Assembly: GCA_023666665.1 (NCBI GenBank)
Contig: JAMPBN010000001.1
Coordinates: 1,113,232 to 1,177,231 of the forward strand
Source: Prevotella sp.
GTDB taxonomy: Bacteria; Bacteroidota; Bacteroidia; Bacteroidales; Muribaculaceae
DNA length: 64,000 bases
Reading direction: 5' to 3'
In this document: piece by piece, positions 36,101 to 44,122 of the stretch
Numbering within the stretch: the first letter of the stretch is position 1
How the letters are laid out: each line of letters opens with the position of its first letter
Position numbers and translations under genes: made by a program
Notes under the pieces: generated by a model
The model's database searches: none
What the model saw: only the letters and a program-made list of their open reading frames with translations
What the model was told of the DNA's origin: nothing

Positions 36101-36507
36101 AGCCTCATAATCTCCTTTCATATGGAGATAACTCCACTTGCCAACTTCAATATCCTATGGTGGATATGACTCACGGAAAGCACACGGTTCAACTTTCGGT
36201 GCTTGATGCCATGGGAATATGGACTGATGCCGATTTGGAGTTCCAGATAAATAATATTCCTGAATCAAATCTTACCGCTTCGGTTGATGGTCAGAACGTT
36301 GCTTTTGAGCTCTCGACGCAAATGTCAACCGATGCTGTGAAGAAGTTGATAGTGGAGCGGTTGAATGGCGACGTAGTGCTTTCTAAGGAAATCACCTCTA
36401 CAACTTGCGATGTAAAACTTGCTCCGGGCGTATATCGCGCATATGTTCAGCTCCGCAGCAGTTCGGCGGCTTCATCCACGCCGAAGATTCAGCTTCTCGT
36501 AGACTGA
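33157..36507 (+). CDS. porU: Type IX secretion system sortase PorU (C25 peptidase family)
   Basis: 1116 aa. Signal peptide 1-22. The gingipain-like C25 domain covers about 400-790; the catalytic pair is His656 in FGHGMHSNMGG and Cys695 in YIGSCKVAPHD, with the following AKFLSNANGGAIAVIASGRE typical of the family. The N-terminal half (VKIRVHGDSIYQLTYSQL) and the C-terminal beta domains complete the PorU layout. PorU sits on the outer-membrane surface, removes the C-terminal signal from T9SS cargo and attaches the cargo to A-LPS. Several cargo-like proteins are encoded in this window. The start is coupled to the preceding gene; a strong terminator follows. Confidence 0.92.
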   Translation: MKHIYHLLLLTLFCCLGTTVNAALNEPDTSVMASGHWVKIRVHGDSIYQLTYSQLRELGFQNPENVNVFGYAPTLLLTHNENTIPSDLTPVYTLHSPANQKLMFYGKGDTDYAPELWQSPNANTFSHSKHASSTRATYFLSDAQITPASIGTVNAPVSISSIVLSDHTSIVYHEDDITNFAEGGCWFTGNVINSAHPSETFKFSVSKIADTAASMYYSGIMTPALGNVNSYLLATYSQEIASEKPEVGFRADPVGTHCVFSRFVKVQDLNIPVVDEQKEYDVTFSVHPEAIEMENGSALDFFALMYQRKNDLNGIGQMHMYFHNYSAASVFKLDGYDENIRVWNVKTPQSISEFSLKEKDGSYYGALAKVSVNRPNEVIVFNETYTHPTPEILGLLDNQNLHGMSVPDLLIVTSKPLMDAAYDIADMHRRLQGLDVAVVDQQKIFNEYSSGNTSAEAVRRFVWHLYNKAPEKFRGILMLGAATYNQATLINDNNPYVVTAESENYAISYHVTTAYASDSFFGRPGTLITSGNWSSRGSQMQVLANTGAVAVGRVPLMSPAEIKEYYKKVEEYLVNNDTYGGLGNVLFASDYSTAAEDHHLTNSEDAIKSYGSKSGNDITVTRAASNLCSSRDNTVVNTIIRSALSRGVSFFTYFGHGMHSNMGGSNAATDFMFDLTSAPKMSNAGKYPLMYIGSCKVAPHDRTPDNLTAKFLSNANGGAIAVIASGREVFQQHNQTLCSSLIEKLLAANDGDWLGKIWMDAHTERIQFPGAARENVLNHITYNYFGDPALPYRAATHQVALDNATSIVMTSRNTISGRITNADGITDTDFNGQIKLSIYETPVVKSNVLGNISTAKDYYKTVTLDQDVIGEAIGKVENGVFEISFIGPTSVKTGTHRIQAFAYNNALTCRALGSVNGIEFVENTSEPEIPEAQPTKIRSLSVNENGNTSTLEAEIFIPAGIGAQSSLVSPLKLVIDGESVSQPHNLLSYGDNSTCQLQYPMVDMTHGKHTVQLSVLDAMGIWTDADLEFQINNIPESNLTASVDGQNVAFELSTQMSTDAVKKLIVERLNGDVVLSKEITSTTCDVKLAPGVYRAYVQLRSSSAASSTPKIQLLVD

Positions 36508-36530
36508 ACCGAAAGCGGCTCGAAAATGTT

Positions 36531-36568
36531 AAAATACTGTAAGGTCAAGTGGCCTTGCAGTATTTTTT
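36531..36568 (+). terminator. Rho-independent terminator after porU
   Basis: AAAATACTGTAAGG (36531-36544) pairs with CCTTGCAGTATTTT (36553-36566): a 14-bp stem with one wobble and an eight-base loop, with the T-run continuing to 36568. It ends 10 nt before the next ATG. Confidence 0.85.
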
Positions 36569-36578
36569 AGTTTTGACT

Positions 36579-37727
36579 ATGTATATTAAGAGAATCGTAA
36601 TGTTGTGCATCACAATTTTTTTAGGCTGTTCCCTCAAGGCACAGACTGATTCTCTGACGGTCGAGCCTTCCAAACGCAATTTCTTCCAAAAGGTTATTGA
36701 CTATTTTGCATCGTCAAACGAAACCAAACCTGCCAAGAAGTTCGACTTCGGAATTATTGGCGGTCCGTATTATTCCCAGGACACCAACTTCGGCATCGGA
36801 TTAGTCGCATCGGGAATTTATCGACGCAATCCAGCCGATACTATCAATCCGGCTACTCAGTTGAGTATTTATGGCGACGTGTCCATTACCGGATATTTTA
36901 AAGTCGGTATGGACGGTTCAAGCTATTTCAATGGCGATAAGATTTGGCTTTATTACGACGTGCATTTTCAGTCTCGCCCCGATAAATATTGGGGTATCGG
37001 ATATTCTATGAATTGCAATAACGCCAATGAAGTCAAATATAAACGTTGGTCATCTCAGCTGCACGCAGCGTTGCTGTTTCTGGTATTTAACCCGAATCTT
37101 TATATCGGCCCTGTAATTCAGTTGAACTATATTGATGCCAAGAGTCAGCCGGACCCGGCACTATGGCGTTTTCAGAAGCGGCGGACTTTCTCAGACGTAG
37201 TTGGCATAGGTATCGTTTATGATACCCGCGACAACGTGTTTAATGCCTACGACGGCATTTATGCGCGGATTGATCAGTTGTTTGCCCCCAAGTTCTTAGG
37301 TAATCAGTATGCGTTTACATTGACTGAAGCCACCTTCAACTCCTATCATCAGCTATGGAAAGGCGGCGTGTTGGCAACGAACCTGCACGCTCGTCTTACT
37401 TACGGTAACACGCCGTGGGGTATGATGTCGGGCCTCGGCGGCAGCAGCTCAATGCGCGGATATTGGGAAGACAGATATAACGACAAATGTGCCGCCGAGA
37501 TTGCCCTTGAATTGCGTCAGCATCTGTTTTGGCGTTTTGGTCTGGCAGTGTGGGGCGGGGTGGGGGAGGTTTTCCCAAAAGTAAGTAAGATATTTAAAGG
37601 ACACGCCCTTTGGAATGCCGGTATCGGCATCCGCTGGGAGTTTAAAAAGAGAGTTAATGTCAGAGTCGATTACGGCTTCGGACAAGGACAAAGTGGTTTT
37701 GTATTCAGCATAAATGAAGCTTTCTGA
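36579..37727 (+). CDS. Omp85-type outer-membrane beta-barrel protein (BamA/TamA family)
   Basis: 382 aa from the ATG at 36579. An earlier GTG (36549) falls in the loop of the terminator hairpin and gives no signal peptide. Residues 1-22 form a signal peptide. The rest is an alternating-strand barrel with the conserved turn SSSMRGYWEDRYND (the lid-loop VRGY-like motif) and a C-terminal strand ending in Phe (SGFVFSINEAF), the outer-membrane assembly signal. No POTRA repeats are visible, so it is a barrel-only member. The role is unknown. The stop overlaps the next gene by 14 nt. Confidence 0.85.
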   Translation: MYIKRIVMLCITIFLGCSLKAQTDSLTVEPSKRNFFQKVIDYFASSNETKPAKKFDFGIIGGPYYSQDTNFGIGLVASGIYRRNPADTINPATQLSIYGDVSITGYFKVGMDGSSYFNGDKIWLYYDVHFQSRPDKYWGIGYSMNCNNANEVKYKRWSSQLHAALLFLVFNPNLYIGPVIQLNYIDAKSQPDPALWRFQKRRTFSDVVGIGIVYDTRDNVFNAYDGIYARIDQLFAPKFLGNQYAFTLTEATFNSYHQLWKGGVLATNLHARLTYGNTPWGMMSGLGGSSSMRGYWEDRYNDKCAAEIALELRQHLFWRFGLAVWGGVGEVFPKVSKIFKGHALWNAGIGIRWEFKKRVNVRVDYGFGQGQSGFVFSINEAF

Positions 37728-39423
37728 TAAAACATCAAGACGCATTTCCGCGTGGCTCCTCATCGGTGTCCCGTTGTTGATGCTTATTCCAAACATAGCA
37801 TTGGCCATACAGAGCCATATGGGCTTGCTGCCATCGTTTGCAAACATTTTGCTTCCTGCAGGATTGTTCCTCTTTCTGATGAGTTGGCGCAACCGCCCGG
37901 GAACCAACGTGTTATTGCTCACTCCGTTTATAATATTGGCCTGTTTTCAAATAGTTTTGCTGTTCCTCTATTCCGACGGTTCCATAATTGGCGTAGATAT
38001 GTTTCTCAACGTTGCAACCACCAACGGCTCCGAGGCAAAAGAACTGCTTGAGAATCTTCGTGTTGCAATATTTACAGTGATTATAATATATTTGCCTCCA
38101 ATTATTCTTGCAATCGTGGCAATGCGAGGCAAGATCAGAACCTCAAAGCGCTCTCTCAATCGTGCGCGTTTGTCGTCTGTGGGTCTGTGCATTTCCGGTG
38201 CAATTGTCATTGCAGTTTGTGAGATTTCTGACCCGACGTATCGAACCGACGAGGACTTCTATCCCGCAAATGTCCTGACAAATCTCGGCACCGCTTTCCA
38301 CCGCTCATACACCTCTCGCCACTATCACGAAACCAGCCGCGAAAAGCGCTACAATGCTCGTTCAACGCGCCCCGACAATCTTCGTGAAGTCTATGTTGCC
38401 GTTATTGGCGAAACTTCGCGTGCTGATAACTGGCAGCTGATGGGCTACCCGCGTTTTACCACCCCAAGACTGTGTTCACTTCCGAAATCAAACCTCGCAG
38501 TTTATGGCAAAACCCTCTCCGAAAGCAACACCACTCATAAGTCAGTGCCGCTGTTGCTCTCAACGCTTTCGGCCAAGAGCTTCTCTGACAGTATCAACAC
38601 TTCAAAGTCGGTAATAAGTATGTTTAAGGAAGCCGGATATAAAACCGCTTATATCACCACGCAGGCCCGCAACGGTTCATACATTGACTATTTTGCGCAG
38701 GAAGCCGATACTGCCATATATATCCGCGAACCCAAGCCAGGTGTTATTGACTATTCTGTCTACGACAGGGATTTGCTCGTCCCGCTCGATAGTTTGCTGT
38801 ACCTTAATGATACCAAGCTACTGGTAGTGCTACATCAATATGGCTCGCATTTCAACTATGTTGACCGTTATTCGCGAGAGGAGGCATATTTCATTCCGGA
38901 TTTAGCTCCGGATGCTTCGCCGGTTTATCGCGGCAGACTGGTGAATGCGTACGATAATTCAATTCGGCAGACCGATGAGCTGCTTTATTCCGTGATTTCG
39001 CGTTTGGATTCCATTGGCTGCTGCGGAGCTATGATTTATGCAGCCGACCATGGCGAAGACATTTATGATGATTCACGAGGTCGCTTCCTCCACGCTTCAC
39101 CAACGCCTACTTATTATCAGCTCCACGTTCCGATGTTGCTGTATATAACCCCATCTCTGGCTGCACGTAATCCCGAGCTTATCAATCAGGCCAAGATCCA
39201 TCAGTCGCAGGCAGTGAGTTCATCGTCGGCTTACACGCCAACGCTGCTCCACGTTGCCGGAATCGTGATGCCGAGCCTTGATAAGTCAGAAGTTCTGACT
39301 TCCCACAAGTATCGCGAAGTAACGCGCCCGGTGTTTCTTTCAGATCGCAATCGCGCTGACGCGCTTGAATACTCCGGACTTACGGCCGAAGATTATCATA
39401 TGTTAGGCCGATTAAACCTCTGA
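37714..39423 (+). CDS. Phosphoethanolamine transferase, EptA/sulfatase family
   Basis: 569 aa inner-membrane enzyme. Four hydrophobic helices are visible in the N-terminal 175 residues (about 12-33, 40-56, 65-86 and 117-136), with a fifth near 155-170. The periplasmic sulfatase-fold domain has the nucleophile Thr234 in IGETSRADNW, then SNTTHKSVPLLLS, HQYGSHFNYVDRY, YAADHGEDIYDD and RFLHASPT. The family adds phosphoethanolamine to lipid A or other glycans, changing surface charge and resistance to cationic peptides. Translation is coupled to the barrel gene. Its 3' end overlaps the convergent ABC-F gene by 12 nt. Confidence 0.9.
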   Translation: MKLSDKTSRRISAWLLIGVPLLMLIPNIALAIQSHMGLLPSFANILLPAGLFLFLMSWRNRPGTNVLLLTPFIILACFQIVLLFLYSDGSIIGVDMFLNVATTNGSEAKELLENLRVAIFTVIIIYLPPIILAIVAMRGKIRTSKRSLNRARLSSVGLCISGAIVIAVCEISDPTYRTDEDFYPANVLTNLGTAFHRSYTSRHYHETSREKRYNARSTRPDNLREVYVAVIGETSRADNWQLMGYPRFTTPRLCSLPKSNLAVYGKTLSESNTTHKSVPLLLSTLSAKSFSDSINTSKSVISMFKEAGYKTAYITTQARNGSYIDYFAQEADTAIYIREPKPGVIDYSVYDRDLLVPLDSLLYLNDTKLLVVLHQYGSHFNYVDRYSREEAYFIPDLAPDASPVYRGRLVNAYDNSIRQTDELLYSVISRLDSIGCCGAMIYAADHGEDIYDDSRGRFLHASPTPTYYQLHVPMLLYITPSLAARNPELINQAKIHQSQAVSSSSAYTPTLLHVAGIVMPSLDKSEVLTSHKYREVTRPVFLSDRNRADALEYSGLTAEDYHMLGRLNL

Positions 39424-41067
39424 AAGCTCGAGCCATTCGAGTTCGGCATCTTCAAGCTCGCTTTTTAGCTCGGAGTATCTCGCGGATTTCGCTTCTATGT
39501 CTGAGCCGTCACCGTTGGCGAAAAAATCTTCCAGCTGGGCTTTTTCAGCATTCAACTTATCCATCATAGTTTCAAGTTCCTCAAGGCGGCGCTTTTCCTT
39601 AAAGGAGAGTTTGCGTGGTTTCTCGGTCTGCACCGGCTTGGGTTTCTTTTCCGGCGTGGGTTTTGACTCAGCAACCGTATTTTCAGCACAGAATTTCCGA
39701 TAGTCTGTATAGTTTCCGGGAAAGTCCTTGACCACGCCGTTGCCGGTGAAGACGAAGATATGGTCGACTATGTTGTCGAGGAAATAGCGGTCGTGAGACA
39801 CCACGATGAGGCAACCCTTAAAGTCGGTGAGATACTCTTCAAGCAGTCCGAGGGTTATGATGTCGAGGTCGTTGGTCGGCTCGTCGAGAATTAAAAAGTT
39901 GGGCGATTGCATCAACACAGTGGCCAAATGCAGGCGGGCGAGTTCGCCGCCGGAAAGGGTGGAGATGTATTTTTGCTGGTCTTTGGGCGTAAAGAGAAAT
40001 CGCTGCAGAAACTGCATCGGATTGTGGCGCTCGCCGCCGGCAAGGACGATGTCTTCGGCAATGTCGCTGACTGCGTCGATGACCTTCTTGCCCTGCGGGA
40101 GTTTGAGGCCGTCCTGGCAGTAGTAGCCGAATCGCACGGTCTCGCCGATAGTGAACGAACCGGAGTCAGGTGGGATGATGCCTTGCAGCATCTTGATGAA
40201 CGTTGATTTTCCGACGCCGTTGGGGCCGACGATGCCGACCTTGTCGTAGCGCGCAAAAGTGTAGGTGAAGTCATCGAGCACGCAGAGGTCTCCGAAATGT
40301 TTGGTGACCCCCTCGGCCTCGAAAATTTTTGAGCCGATGCGCGAGGACTTGAAGTCAAGGTTGAGGGTTGCGGTTGAGTCGGTAACTTTTTGGGTTGAAC
40401 GCCGTTTGAGCTCGTGGAAAGCATCAATGCGGAACTTGGCTTTGCCGGCGCGCGCCTGTGGCTGGCGATTCATCCAGTCTTGCTCTTTGCGAAGCACGTT
40501 GCGCACTTTGGCGAGTTCACCGGTCAGGGCGTTTATGCGCTCCTCGCGGCGGCGGAGATACTCGGCATAGTTGCCTTGGTAGGTAAAAATCCGGCCGAGG
40601 TCGATTTCGATGATTTTGTTGCAAATACGGTCAAGGAAATAGCGGTCGTGAGTTACGAGAAGCACCGTTGCCTGCGAGCGCGTGAGCATTCCTTCGAGCC
40701 ACTCTATGGAGGCGATGTCGAGGTGGTTGGTAGGCTCGTCGAGAATTATGACGTCGGGCTCGGAAAGTAGCACCTCGGCAATTTCGGCGCGTTTCTGCTG
40801 ACCGCGCGATAGGGTTGAGTTCGGGTCGCCGTGAGGCTTCTGCTCAATGAGGGCTACTTTGATGCCGGAGCGGAGAGTAACGGTGCCGGAGTCGGGAGCT
40901 TCGATGCCCGCAATGATGCGGAGCATGGTGGTTTTGCCGGTGCCGTTTTTAGCGATGAGGCCGATTTTGTCGCCTCGGTTAATTCCGAAAGTAACGTCGC
41001 AGAAGAGCAGGCGGTCGCCATAGCTCTTGGTGAGCCTATCAATCTGAATATAAGAAGTCGGAGCCAT
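39412..41067 (-). CDS. ABC-F family ATPase (Uup-like) with a shortened first nucleotide-binding domain
   Basis: 551 aa, two ABC domains and a C-terminal coiled coil (about 480-551). Domain 1: Walker A AKNGTGKT (39-46), Q-loop Gln76, signature LSRGQ (86-90) and Walker B VIILDEPTNHLD. Only nine residues lie between Gln76 and the signature, where about 60-80 residues of helical subdomain are normal; the signature also has Arg for the first Gly. Domain 2 is complete: GPNGVGKST, LSGGELARL and LILDEPTNDLD. The interdomain linker (YQGNYAEYLRRREERINALT to MNRQPQARAGKAKFR) is present. ABC-F proteins act on ribosomes; Uup types also affect DNA transposition and fitness. It lies 11 nt after hsdR and may be co-transcribed with the restriction operon. 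Confidence 0.88.
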   Translation of the reverse strand: MAPTSYIQIDRLTKSYGDRLLFCDVTFGINRGDKIGLIAKNGTGKTTMLRIIAGIEAPDSGTVTLRSGIKVALIEQKPHGDPNSTLSRGQQKRAEIAEVLLSEPDVIILDEPTNHLDIASIEWLEGMLTRSQATVLLVTHDRYFLDRICNKIIEIDLGRIFTYQGNYAEYLRRREERINALTGELAKVRNVLRKEQDWMNRQPQARAGKAKFRIDAFHELKRRSTQKVTDSTATLNLDFKSSRIGSKIFEAEGVTKHFGDLCVLDDFTYTFARYDKVGIVGPNGVGKSTFIKMLQGIIPPDSGSFTIGETVRFGYYCQDGLKLPQGKKVIDAVSDIAEDIVLAGGERHNPMQFLQRFLFTPKDQQKYISTLSGGELARLHLATVLMQSPNFLILDEPTNDLDIITLGLLEEYLTDFKGCLIVVSHDRYFLDNIVDHIFVFTGNGVVKDFPGNYTDYRKFCAENTVAESKPTPEKKPKPVQTEKPRKLSFKEKRRLEELETMMDKLNAEKAQLEDFFANGDGSDIEAKSARYSELKSELEDAELEWLELSEV

Positions 41068-41078
41068 GAGTGCAGAAA

Positions 41079-44000
41079 TTATTGGGGTCGGTGGAATTCG
41101 CCGCCGGAGATGTCAAAGAAGCGGTCAAAGAAGTCTTTGAGTTTGGCAATGACGGCTTTCTTCTTTTCGGCGCGTTTGGCACCTGCGCCGCCGAAGAGCC
41201 CCATCGGGGGCAGAATTTCGGCAATGGCGGTGCCGCTCTCTTTGACTCCACTTTCGCGGAACGACTGGCTGACGAAGTCAAGCGTCTTTTCGCGCTTGAG
41301 ATTTTCAGTGGCAATAATTTCTTCAATTTGCTGCTGCTGACTTTGACGCACAAATTCGTGCCATTGGTCGTGGACGTCGTTTTCGGGCGTGTGTTGGTCA
41401 ATGAAGTTTTCTATCAGCTCCTTTTTATTGCGAAGGTCTGGCGAAGCCTCTACCGACTTGATAGCCTTGATGATGATTTCGCGGTCGTGGACTTCATTGC
41501 CGTCGAGTTGACCAACGAGGAAGAGAATGTAGTCGATATTAATTTCGATAGACTTCATCAGCTCCATTTCGAAGACGAGATCGTCATTTATGTTGGCCGC
41601 CGTGCCCTTCTTAGTGCGGTATTTGTCGTGAAGTTCGTTGTAGAAGCCGCGGTAGTCCACGAAGTCGTCGTCGGAAATTATGTGGTTGCCCTCAAATTCG
41701 TCGAATGTGGTGAGGATGTTGTAGGCGCGCAAGATTGTGCCGAAAAGTTTGATAAACTCTTTTTCGGCTTGCTCGCCTACTATGGGAGTGCCGAGCGGGA
41801 ATTTTTGAAGCAATTCTTCGATGAGTTGTCTCCAGCCGGCATTGTTGTCGAAACCGTTGAAGTATTCGTCGAAAGTTTTCAGGAGAATCAGCCCCGCGGC
41901 CTCTTTGTTGCCAAAGAGTTGCAGGCAGTCGTTGGTGGCCTTTTCAAGATTGCGGAAGCAGACAATGTTGCCGTGGTTCTTGATAGAGTTGAGGATGCGG
42001 TTAGTGCGTGAATAAGCCTGAAGCAAGCCGTGGTAGCGGAGGTTTTTGTCTACCCAGAGGGTGTTGAGGGTGGTTGCATCGAAGCCGGTGAGGAACATAT
42101 TAACCACAATGAGCAGGTCTACTTCGCGGTTTTTCATTCGCAGCGAGAGGTCCTTGTAGTAGTTCTGGAATTTATCGCCGGATGTATCATAGCTCGTGCC
42201 GAATATAGCATTATAGTCAGCGATGCAGCGTTCAAGGAAATCGCGGTCGGAGGGGTCGGACAGGTCAGACAGATCGGACAAGTCGAACTCATCATCGTTG
42301 ACACCGAAGCTAAAAATTGTGGCTATTTTCAGTTGTTTGTCGGGCGGGAGAAGCGCATTTTGCTTTTGCAGTTCTGTGTAATAGAGCTTAACGAAAGGAA
42401 TTGACGCTACAGCAAAGATTGAGTTGAAACCGGTTACACGCCGACCCTTGAACTTGAAACTATGGGCATCGCGGCGCGTTTTTTGCCCAAAGTGTTCAAG
42501 AATATATTTGGTGACCAGCTCAATACGCTTTGGTGCCATCAGGGCGCGTTCGCGGTCAATGTTATTCACCTCTTCGTCGGCAATATCTTCTTCTTCACGC
42601 ATGGTGCGAATATAGTCCACCTTGAAAGGGAGTACGTTGCCGTCGCGAATTGCATCGACGATGGTGTAGCTGTGGAGCTGATCGCCAAAAGCTCCCTCTG
42701 TGGTGGTAAACTCAACGTTTTTAATTGAACCGGCATTGTCAGGGAAAATAGGAGTGCCGGTGAAGCCGAACATATGATATTTCTTAAACTTCTTGACGAT
42801 GGCCTTGTGCATATCGCCGAACTGCGAGCGGTGGCACTCGTCGAAAATCAGCACGGTATGCTGATTGTAGACTTTATGCTGAGGATTTCGCGCAATGAAG
42901 TTGGAGAGCTTCTGGATGGTGGTGATGATGATGCGGGCGTTGGGGTCATTGAGCTGCTTTGCAAGCACGGCGGTAGAGCCGTTGGAGTTGGCTGCTCCTT
43001 TCTCGAAGCGGTCATACTCTTTCATCGTCTGATAGTCGAGGTCCTTGCGGTCAACGACAAAAAGCACCTTGTCTATCTCATCGAGCCGCGATGCAAGCCG
43101 GGCGGTCTTGAATGAGGTGAGGGTTTTGCCCGAGCCGGTGGTATGCCATATATATCCTCCCCCCTCGCGCTTGCCGTAGGTCTTGGCATTGGTAGCGGTC
43201 TTGATGCGCAGCAGAATCTCCTCGGTGGCGGCAATCTGATATGGGCGCATCACCATCAGCAGATTTTCGGAGGTGAATACGCAATATTTGGTCAGGATAT
43301 TCAGCAGCGTGTGCTTGCTCAAGAAGGTCTGCGTGAAGTCAGTGAGGTCGTAGATTGGGATGTTGTTTTTGGTGGCCCAATAAGAGGTGAACTCGAAAGA
43401 GTTGGAGGTTTGACGCTTGGCGCGGGAATTGGAGCCGCCGCACGCGGCGGCTGCGCGACAAACGGCATCGCGTGTGGTGTTGCTGTAATATTTGGTCAGA
43501 GTGCCGTTTGAAATGATGAAGATTTGCACGAACTCATACAACCCCGAGCCTGCCCAAAACGAGTCGCGCTGATAGCGGTCAATCTGATTAAACGCATCCT
43601 TGATGCTGACCCCGCGCTTTTTCAGCTCAACGTGGACCAACGGCAAGCCGTTGACCAGAATGGTTACGTCATAACGGTTTTCATATACGCCACCTTCGGG
43701 GACGTATTGGTTGATAACCTGCAAACGGTTGTTATGAATATTTGCCTTATCAATCAACGCAATGTTTATCAGTGAGCCATCAGGCCGAGCCCACGCTTTG
43801 ACGCAGTCTTCCTGAATGGTGCGGGTCTTTTCAACAATGCCCATATTGGGGTTGCCGATATGCTCGCTGAAAAAAGCAGCCCACTCACTATCCTCAAAAC
43901 GCAGACCGTTGAGCCGCTCAATTTGAATGCGGAGGTTTGCAATCAGCTCCTTTTCGGAGTTGATGGGGAGGTGTTCGTAGGCTTGGCGAGTGAGGCGATT

Positions 44001-44120
44001 GATGAAGTCATTCTCCATCTCAGCCTCGCTCTGATATTGAGCGGCAGAGTAATAACCGGGTTCAAACTCGGCCACGACGGTAGATTCGGAATTTTCGCTG
44101 ATAAGTTCGTAATTGGGCAT
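41079..44120 (-). CDS. hsdR: Type I restriction enzyme R subunit (HsdR)
   Basis: 1013 aa. The PD-(D/E)xK nuclease site is Asp151 in RYDVTILVNG and Glu165/Lys167 in HVELKK. The SF2 motor has Walker A TTGSGKT (327-333), LFVVDRKDLDYQT, the DECH box in LIFDECHRSQ and FTGTPIF, then FLTGFDATTLNTLWVDKNL and QAYSRTNRI. The C-terminal part holds the helical domain that binds the methylase. It translocates DNA towards the complex and cuts when the target is unmethylated. An acidic insertion of repeated DLS triplets lies at about 611-625 (see the repeat at 42246-42290), and an Ala/Cys/Gly-rich insert CRAAAACGGSNSRAKR occurs at about 221-236. Confidence 0.95.
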   Translation of the reverse strand: MPNYELISENSESTVVAEFEPGYYSAAQYQSEAEMENDFINRLTRQAYEHLPINSEKELIANLRIQIERLNGLRFEDSEWAAFFSEHIGNPNMGIVEKTRTIQEDCVKAWARPDGSLINIALIDKANIHNNRLQVINQYVPEGGVYENRYDVTILVNGLPLVHVELKKRGVSIKDAFNQIDRYQRDSFWAGSGLYEFVQIFIISNGTLTKYYSNTTRDAVCRAAAACGGSNSRAKRQTSNSFEFTSYWATKNNIPIYDLTDFTQTFLSKHTLLNILTKYCVFTSENLLMVMRPYQIAATEEILLRIKTATNAKTYGKREGGGYIWHTTGSGKTLTSFKTARLASRLDEIDKVLFVVDRKDLDYQTMKEYDRFEKGAANSNGSTAVLAKQLNDPNARIIITTIQKLSNFIARNPQHKVYNQHTVLIFDECHRSQFGDMHKAIVKKFKKYHMFGFTGTPIFPDNAGSIKNVEFTTTEGAFGDQLHSYTIVDAIRDGNVLPFKVDYIRTMREEEDIADEEVNNIDRERALMAPKRIELVTKYILEHFGQKTRRDAHSFKFKGRRVTGFNSIFAVASIPFVKLYYTELQKQNALLPPDKQLKIATIFSFGVNDDEFDLSDLSDLSDPSDRDFLERCIADYNAIFGTSYDTSGDKFQNYYKDLSLRMKNREVDLLIVVNMFLTGFDATTLNTLWVDKNLRYHGLLQAYSRTNRILNSIKNHGNIVCFRNLEKATNDCLQLFGNKEAAGLILLKTFDEYFNGFDNNAGWRQLIEELLQKFPLGTPIVGEQAEKEFIKLFGTILRAYNILTTFDEFEGNHIISDDDFVDYRGFYNELHDKYRTKKGTAANINDDLVFEMELMKSIEINIDYILFLVGQLDGNEVHDREIIIKAIKSVEASPDLRNKKELIENFIDQHTPENDVHDQWHEFVRQSQQQQIEEIIATENLKREKTLDFVSQSFRESGVKESGTAIAEILPPMGLFGGAGAKRAEKKKAVIAKLKDFFDRFFDISGGEFHRPQ
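42246..42290. repeat. Five imperfect 9-nt tandem units inside hsdR
   Basis: Plus-strand units GTCGGAGGG, GTCGGACAG, GTCAGACAG, ATCGGACAA and GTCGAACTC follow without a gap. They are in frame with hsdR (Asp-Leu-Ser-like triplets). The last two share 13 of 15 bases with a segment in the four-helix gene (45356-45370). Confidence 0.7.
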
Positions 44121-44122
44121 TG

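Noticed and set aside
36549..36578. Earlier GTG start for the Omp85 barrel gene
   Set aside because: It begins in the loop of the porU terminator hairpin and would remove the clean signal peptide of the ATG at 36579.
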